Assembly: GCF_016820635.1 (NCBI RefSeq)
Contig: NZ_WSFU01000030.1
Span: 1 to 33,135 of the forward strand
From: Anaeromonas gelatinilytica
Lineage (GTDB): Bacteria > Bacillota > Clostridia > Tissierellales > SIT17
DNA length: 33,135 nucleotides
Direction: 5' to 3'
Made by a program: the position numbers and the translations under genes. A model generated the notes under the pieces. That model ran no database searches and was not told the DNA's origin. It saw nothing but the letters and a program-made list of their open reading frames with translations. The first letter of the stretch is position 1; each line of letters begins with the position of its first letter. Of the stretch, positions 33,076 through 33,135 are shown in pieces.

Positions 33076-33135
33076 AGACTAACTATATGAAGTCAAATAA
33101 AATTTAAATATTTATCATTCCAAAATTAAAGTATA

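Noticed and set aside
1-33135. CRISPR array, tRNA/rRNA genes, integrase or transposase
   Set aside because: No regularly spaced repeats, tRNA cloverleaf or rRNA segments, and no recombinase motifs were seen.

Overview
The window is AT-rich Firmicutes DNA. AGA/ATA/TTA-rich codon use, strong AGGAGG ribosome binding sites, T-tailed hairpin terminators and a murA-walJ-htrA-CxxH/CxxC-rlmH gene order point to a low-GC Clostridia member, perhaps Tissierellia. The genus is inferred from gene content, not proved.

Layout. (1) 1-4544: a structured RNA-like element of unknown family, then a housekeeping cell-wall/protein-quality block: murA, walJ, htrA, a CxxH/CxxC protein and rlmH. (2) 4545-4793: a short frameshifted ORF remnant. 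(3) about 4800-11690: a block of clearly higher GC with CGT/CGA arginine codons, unlike its surroundings. It encodes a LevR/ManR-type sigma-54 activator, a consensus -24/-12 promoter with four copies of ATACACTA upstream, and a mannose-family PTS operon (IIB, IIAB, IIC, IID) plus ManO/DUF956. Order and style match the enterococcal/listerial mpt locus, so this looks like horizontal transfer. (4) 11690-12009: a small hydrophobic ORF, a 20-bp inverted repeat and a 25-codon ORF carrying a peptidase T fragment. (5) 12010-18076: a pentapeptide-repeat protein, an LtaS-like sulfatase, a YbaK-type deacylase and a MecA-N class B penicillin-binding lipoprotein. (6) 18127-21623 (minus strand): ATP-grasp ligase, divergent MurE-like ligase and Asp/Glu racemase, a three-gene cassette that could racemise an amino acid and ligate it to a cell-wall or other peptide. 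(7) 21624-24868: an unusual leader-peptide/hairpin region in front of a Smr-less MutS2-like ATPase, then exonuclease III. (8) 25000-28686: a fructose operon (fruR-fruK-fruA) with a paired direct-repeat operator candidate. (9) 28687-33135: a probable antimicrobial-peptide region. Two paralogous secreted ~100-aa peptides flank an ABC exporter. They are followed by a candidate circular bacteriocin precursor, a 52-aa two-helix membrane protein and a SpoIIM/DUF95-like membrane protein; the cluster appears to run past the window end.

The strongest candidates for something undescribed are the bacteriocin region (9), the racemase/Mur-ligase/ATP-grasp cassette (6) and the leader-peptide switch before the MutS2-like gene (7). 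All functional assignments come from reading motifs and context; no database search was run.
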